Part shown: positions 7,087 through 10,007 of the stretch, one piece after another
How the letters are laid out: each line of letters starts with the position of its first letter
How positions within the stretch are numbered: the first letter of the stretch is position 1
DNA from: Planctomycetota bacterium
Lineage (GTDB): Bacteria; Planctomycetota; UBA1135; UBA2386
DNA: 10,007 bases
NCBI GenBank assembly: GCA_016793305.1
Contig: JAEUHU010000387.1
Location: 1 to 10,007 of the forward strand
Reading direction: 5' to 3'
Translations under genes and position numbers: made by a program
Notes under the pieces: model-generated
Told to the model about the DNA's origin: nothing
What the model saw: the letters and a program-made list of their open reading frames with translations, nothing else
Database searches by the model: none

Positions 7087-8472
7087 ATGCGCATCCTGAC
7101 CAACCTGCCGCTCGACTGCTTCGACGAACGTGCCGCGATGCACGGCGTCGAGCTGGTCACCTACGGCCCGCCCGAGCGCATGCTGGTCGACGGAGTGCAC
7201 TTCCCGTTCGACGTCGCGTTCGACCCGTCGAGCGGCAGCTGGGACGAACTGGCAGCTCTCCTGCCACCGGGCTTCGAGCCCGACGTGCTGCTGCTCTACT
7301 GGCCCGACCAGGAGCCGTTGCCGGCCGGGCTCGAACGATGCCCGGTGCCGGTCGTGGGCGTGGTGTCGGACTACAACCTGACACTGCCGTACCTCGCCGG
7401 CCTGTGGCCGTTCTTCGACGTGCTGCTGTGCGATCGGCCCGGCCAGGACCTGTTCGCGCGGCTCGGCTTCGCCGACGTGCGCCCCTGGTGCCAGTACGCG
7501 CACAAGCGCCCGTTCCATCGCCTGTGGCCGGACGCCGGGCCGCGCACCGTCGACGTCGGCTTCGCCGGCAACCTCAACCCGGCGGTGCAGCGGCAGCGCG
7601 CGCCGTGGCTCGAGCGACTGCATCGGCTGAACGAACGTGGCATCGGCGCCGTCGTCACCGACCAGGTGCGCGGCGCCGACTACGGCCGCTTCCTGAACCG
7701 CTGCCGGATCGGCTGGAACCGCAGCATCCGCGGCGAGATGAACCTGCGCGGCTTCGAGGTGCCGGCGTGTGGCGCCGTGCTGCTGATGGAGCGCGAGAAC
7801 ACCGAGGTCGCCGAGTTCTTCGTGCCGGGCGAAGAATGCGTGCTGTACGGCGACCAGGACTTCGAGGCCGTGGTCGCGGAGCTGCTCGGGGACGACGCTC
7901 GCCTGCGCCGCATCGCCGGAGCCGGCCACGCGCGTGTGCAGCAGCACCGTCTCGGCAACCGCCTCGGCCAGCTGGCCGATCTGCTGGCCCGGCGCGGCCC
8001 GGGCCGCCCACGCAGCAGCGAGGCCGAACGCGTGCTCGGCCGCGCCACCGCCCTGTGCGCCACCTGGGCCGAGCCCCGCGTGCTGGTGACCGCGGCGCTG
8101 GCCGCGCACGACCTTTCGCCCGACGACCCACGCACGCTGAACCTGCTCGGCCTCGCCACGCTGCGTTGGCGCGGCAACGAAGGCGGCGAGGCGGCCTGGC
8201 GGCTGTGGGAACGCGCCGCCGCCGCCGACCCGGGCTACGTGCCGGCCGTGCAGAACCTCGCGGCCCTGGCCGCCACGACCGGCAACGAGGACCTCATCGC
8301 CAAGGCGCGCAGCGAGTTCGAGCGGCGTCTGGCCGGACCGGACTGGTCGGACCTCGACGGCCTGATGCTGCCGCTCGGCTTCTCGGCGCGCGCGGTCGAC
8401 CGTTCGCTGGCGATGCAGTCCGCCGTGCGCCAAGGCGCCCCGGACGTGCTCGCCGCCGCCTTGCGAGACTGA
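7087..8472 (+). CDS. CgeB-like glycosyltransferase with C-terminal TPR-like region
   Basis: A 461-residue protein. It starts with a strand MRILTNLPLD, followed by a Rossmann-like half with VPVVGVVSDYNLTLPYL and FFDVLLCDRPGQ. The second half has the pattern of the CgeB/Glyco_trans_1_2 group (Pfam PF13524): CRIGWNRS (206-213), EMNLRGFEVPACGAVLLME with Glu224, then EFFVPGEECVLYGD (243-256) and an RRIAGAGHARV..HR ending. From about residue 315 onwards comes a helical TPR-like tail, including LNLLGLATLRW and AVQNLAALAATTGN. The start ATG has AGGG (7074-7077) nine bases upstream, overlapping the stop of the preceding gene, so the two are very likely translated from one transcript. Donor and acceptor are unknown. 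There is no signal peptide or membrane segment, so it is cytoplasmic. Confidence 0.87.
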   Translation: MRILTNLPLDCFDERAAMHGVELVTYGPPERMLVDGVHFPFDVAFDPSSGSWDELAALLPPGFEPDVLLLYWPDQEPLPAGLERCPVPVVGVVSDYNLTLPYLAGLWPFFDVLLCDRPGQDLFARLGFADVRPWCQYAHKRPFHRLWPDAGPRTVDVGFAGNLNPAVQRQRAPWLERLHRLNERGIGAVVTDQVRGADYGRFLNRCRIGWNRSIRGEMNLRGFEVPACGAVLLMERENTEVAEFFVPGEECVLYGDQDFEAVVAELLGDDARLRRIAGAGHARVQQHRLGNRLGQLADLLARRGPGRPRSSEAERVLGRATALCATWAEPRVLVTAALAAHDLSPDDPRTLNLLGLATLRWRGNEGGEAAWRLWERAAAADPGYVPAVQNLAALAATTGNEDLIAKARSEFERRLAGPDWSDLDGLMLPLGFSARAVDRSLAMQSAVRQGAPDVLAAALRD

Positions 8473-8489
8473 CTACGCCGTCGTCGGGT

Positions 8490-8506
8490 CGCGAGTATGG
8501 CTCGCG
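8490..8506. other. Small perfect hairpin downstream of the glycosyltransferase pair
   Basis: CGCGAG, loop tatgg, CTCGCG: a six-base perfect stem starting 18 bases after the stop codon of the second glycosyltransferase gene. No T-run follows. It could be a weak transcript-end structure or chance in high-GC DNA. Confidence 0.3.
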
Positions 8507-8542
8507 CTGGCTTGATCCCCGCCCGGGCGACGTCAAGCTCTC

Positions 8543-8570
8543 CGCCCCCTTCCTCCCGAGGGGCGTTTCT
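8543..8570 (+). terminator. Possible weak intrinsic terminator before the EF-hand gene
   Basis: CGCCCC (8543-8548), an 11-base loop, and GGGGCG (8560-8565), followed by TTTCT. The stem is short and the U-run poor, so this is tentative. The same GGGG can instead pair with CCCC at 8571-8574, just before the next start codon. The rest of the 110-base gap holds no gene. Confidence 0.25.
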
Positions 8571-8582
8571 CCCCATCTCGCC

Positions 8583-10007
8583 ATGTCCACTCCAGCAGCC
8601 AAGCCCAGCTCCCATCGTTGGTCGTTCTACCGCGCCGGCGGCGTCGACCAGGTCCGCCTCGACAAGGGCGCCGACATCCTCAACCTCGACCAGCTCGACC
8701 AGAAGCTGTGGGTCGCCCTCAGCTGCCCGGTGAAGGGCCTCGAGATCGACCAGCGCACGCTCGAACTGCTCGACGCCGACAAGGACGCGCACGTGCGGCC
8801 GCCGGAGATCCTGGCGGCGGTGAAGTGGCTGCGCGACGTCGTGCAGAACGGCGACAGCCTGGTGAAGGGCGAGGACGGCGTGGCGCTCGCCAACCTGCGC
8901 AAGGACACCACCGAGGGCAAGGCGCTGCTGGCGTCGGCGCAGCACATCCTGAAGAGCCTCGGCAAGGAAGCGGCGGTGATCACGGTCGCCGACGCCGAGA
9001 AGACCGCCGAGGTGTTCGCGAAGGCCAAGCGCAACGCCGACGGCATCGTCCCGCCGGACACCGTCGACGACGAGAAGGCGCGCGGGGTCGCGGCCGACAT
9101 CGTCGCGTGCCTCGGCGGCGCCACCGACCGTTCGGGCAAGCCGGGCTACGACCAGGGCAAGCTCGACGCGTTCTTCGCCGCCTGCGCCGAGTTCGACGCG
9201 TGGCAGAAGCTCGCCGAGACCGACACCAAGACCGTGCTGCCGTTCGGCGACGCGACCGGTGCCGCGTTCGCAGCCCTGCAGGCGGTGCGCGGCAAGATCG
9301 ACGACTACTTCGGCCGCTGCCGCCTCGCCGCGTTCGATCCGCGCGCGCTGGCCGCGGTCAACCGCGAGCAGGAGGCCTACATCGCCGCCGCCGCGAAGGA
9401 CCTGACCATCACGGCCCAGGAAGTGGCGCACTTCCCGCTGGCGCTGGTCGCCGCCGACAAGCCGCTGCCGCTGACGAAGGGCGTCAACCCGGCGTGGGCA
9501 GCCCCGCTGGCGGCGTTCCGCGCCGCGTGCTGCAAGGACAAGGAGAGCCTGACCGAGGCCGACTGGACGGCGCTGTGCCAGAAGCTCGACGCGCACGGCG
9601 CGTGGCTCGGCAAGAAGGGCGGCGCCTCGGTCGAGAAGCTCGGCAGCAAGCGCGTGCGCGAGATCCTCGCCGGCGGCAGCAAGGCCCTGCTGCAGAAGGC
9701 CATCGAGGACGACCTCGCGGTCGGCGTCGAGGTCGATGCGATGACGCGCGTCGAGAAGCTGTGCCGCCTGCACCGCGACTTCGCGCGGCTGCTGAACAAC
9801 TACGTCAGCTTCACCGACTTCTACGCCCGCCGCGGCGCCATCTTCCAGGCCGGCACGCTCTACCTCGACGGCCGCGCCTGCGACATGACGTTCCACGTCA
9901 ACGACGCCGGCAAGCACGCCAAGATGGCGCCGATGTCGAACGCCTACCTCGCCTACGTCGACTGCACGCGGCCGGGCGGCGAGAAGATGAGCGTCGCCTG
10001 CGCGTTC
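8583..10007 (+). CDS. Large protein of unknown function with an EF-hand-like loop, partial (C-terminus beyond right edge)
   Basis: 475 codons are open from the ATG at 8583 to the right edge, so the protein is incomplete. It starts MSTPAAKPSSHRW with no signal peptide. Residues 64-75 (DADKDAHVRPPE) have acidic residues at positions 1, 3, 5 and 12 of a calcium-binding EF-hand loop, with a hydrophobic residue at 8. They are flanked by helices (IDQRTLELL and ILAAVKWLRDVV). Position 6, usually Gly, is Ala. A second, poorer loop-like segment (TDRSGKPGYDQGKLDAFF) lies near residue 180. The remainder is mainly helical, Lys/Ala/Asp-rich and without membrane segments as far as it can be read, ending in a strand-rich part (TLYLDGRACDMTFHV). 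I believe similar long proteins occur as uncharacterised families in several high-GC bacteria, but that is memory only. There is no Shine-Dalgarno; the start is supported by composition and by the absence of another sensible start. The opposite-strand frame here is a shadow. Confidence 0.8.
   Translation, partial: MSTPAAKPSSHRWSFYRAGGVDQVRLDKGADILNLDQLDQKLWVALSCPVKGLEIDQRTLELLDADKDAHVRPPEILAAVKWLRDVVQNGDSLVKGEDGVALANLRKDTTEGKALLASAQHILKSLGKEAAVITVADAEKTAEVFAKAKRNADGIVPPDTVDDEKARGVAADIVACLGGATDRSGKPGYDQGKLDAFFAACAEFDAWQKLAETDTKTVLPFGDATGAAFAALQAVRGKIDDYFGRCRLAAFDPRALAAVNREQEAYIAAAAKDLTITAQEVAHFPLALVAADKPLPLTKGVNPAWAAPLAAFRAACCKDKESLTEADWTALCQKLDAHGAWLGKKGGASVEKLGSKRVREILAGGSKALLQKAIEDDLAVGVEVDAMTRVEKLCRLHRDFARLLNNYVSFTDFYARRGAIFQAGTLYLDGRACDMTFHVNDAGKHAKMAPMSNAYLAYVDCTRPGGEKMSVACAF

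Noticed and set aside
8235..9917. A 560-codon minus-strand frame opposite the EF-hand gene
   Set aside because: Low-complexity antisense composition, no family motif, and it overlaps two better-supported plus-strand genes.

Overview
This is a high-GC bacterial window with strong G/C at third codon positions and mostly weak Shine-Dalgarno signals. It has no RNA gene, insertion sequence or CRISPR array that I can see. Lipoprotein signals, two glycosyltransferases with TPR tails and a large EF-hand-like protein would fit a Planctomycetota-like or other free-living high-GC Gram-negative-type lineage. That placement is a guess from gene style; there is no phylogenetic marker here.

Layout. A ParB/sulfiredoxin-fold gene runs leftwards off the left edge (1-305). 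Next is a roughly 390-base stretch with no intact gene. It holds a decayed copy of the 5' end and upstream region of a gene that is intact 2.9 kb further on. A large predicted lipoprotein of unknown function follows (696-3212), then the intact gene: a secreted or lipid-anchored deiminase of the Porphyromonas-type peptidyl-arginine/agmatine deiminase family (3331-4419). A proline dehydrogenase gene (4448-5365, minus strand) converges on it with only 28 bases between.

A 135-base divergent intergenic region with a perfect 8-bp inverted repeat separates proline dehydrogenase from a rightward two-gene unit. That unit is a GT4-type glycosyltransferase with a TPR tail (5501-7075) and, 11 bases later, a CgeB-like glycosyltransferase with a TPR-like tail (7087-8472). 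After a 110-base gap with two possible hairpins, a large protein with one EF-hand-like loop starts at 8583 and runs off the right edge.

How the genes work together. The two glycosyltransferases are very probably co-transcribed and likely act on a common glycan or glycoprotein. The deiminase and proline dehydrogenase both touch arginine/proline chemistry, but they are convergent and one is probably outside the cytoplasm, so I do not claim a pathway. The most unusual features are the broken duplicate flanking the orphan lipoprotein gene and that lipoprotein itself. I found no convincing new multi-gene defence or mobile system.
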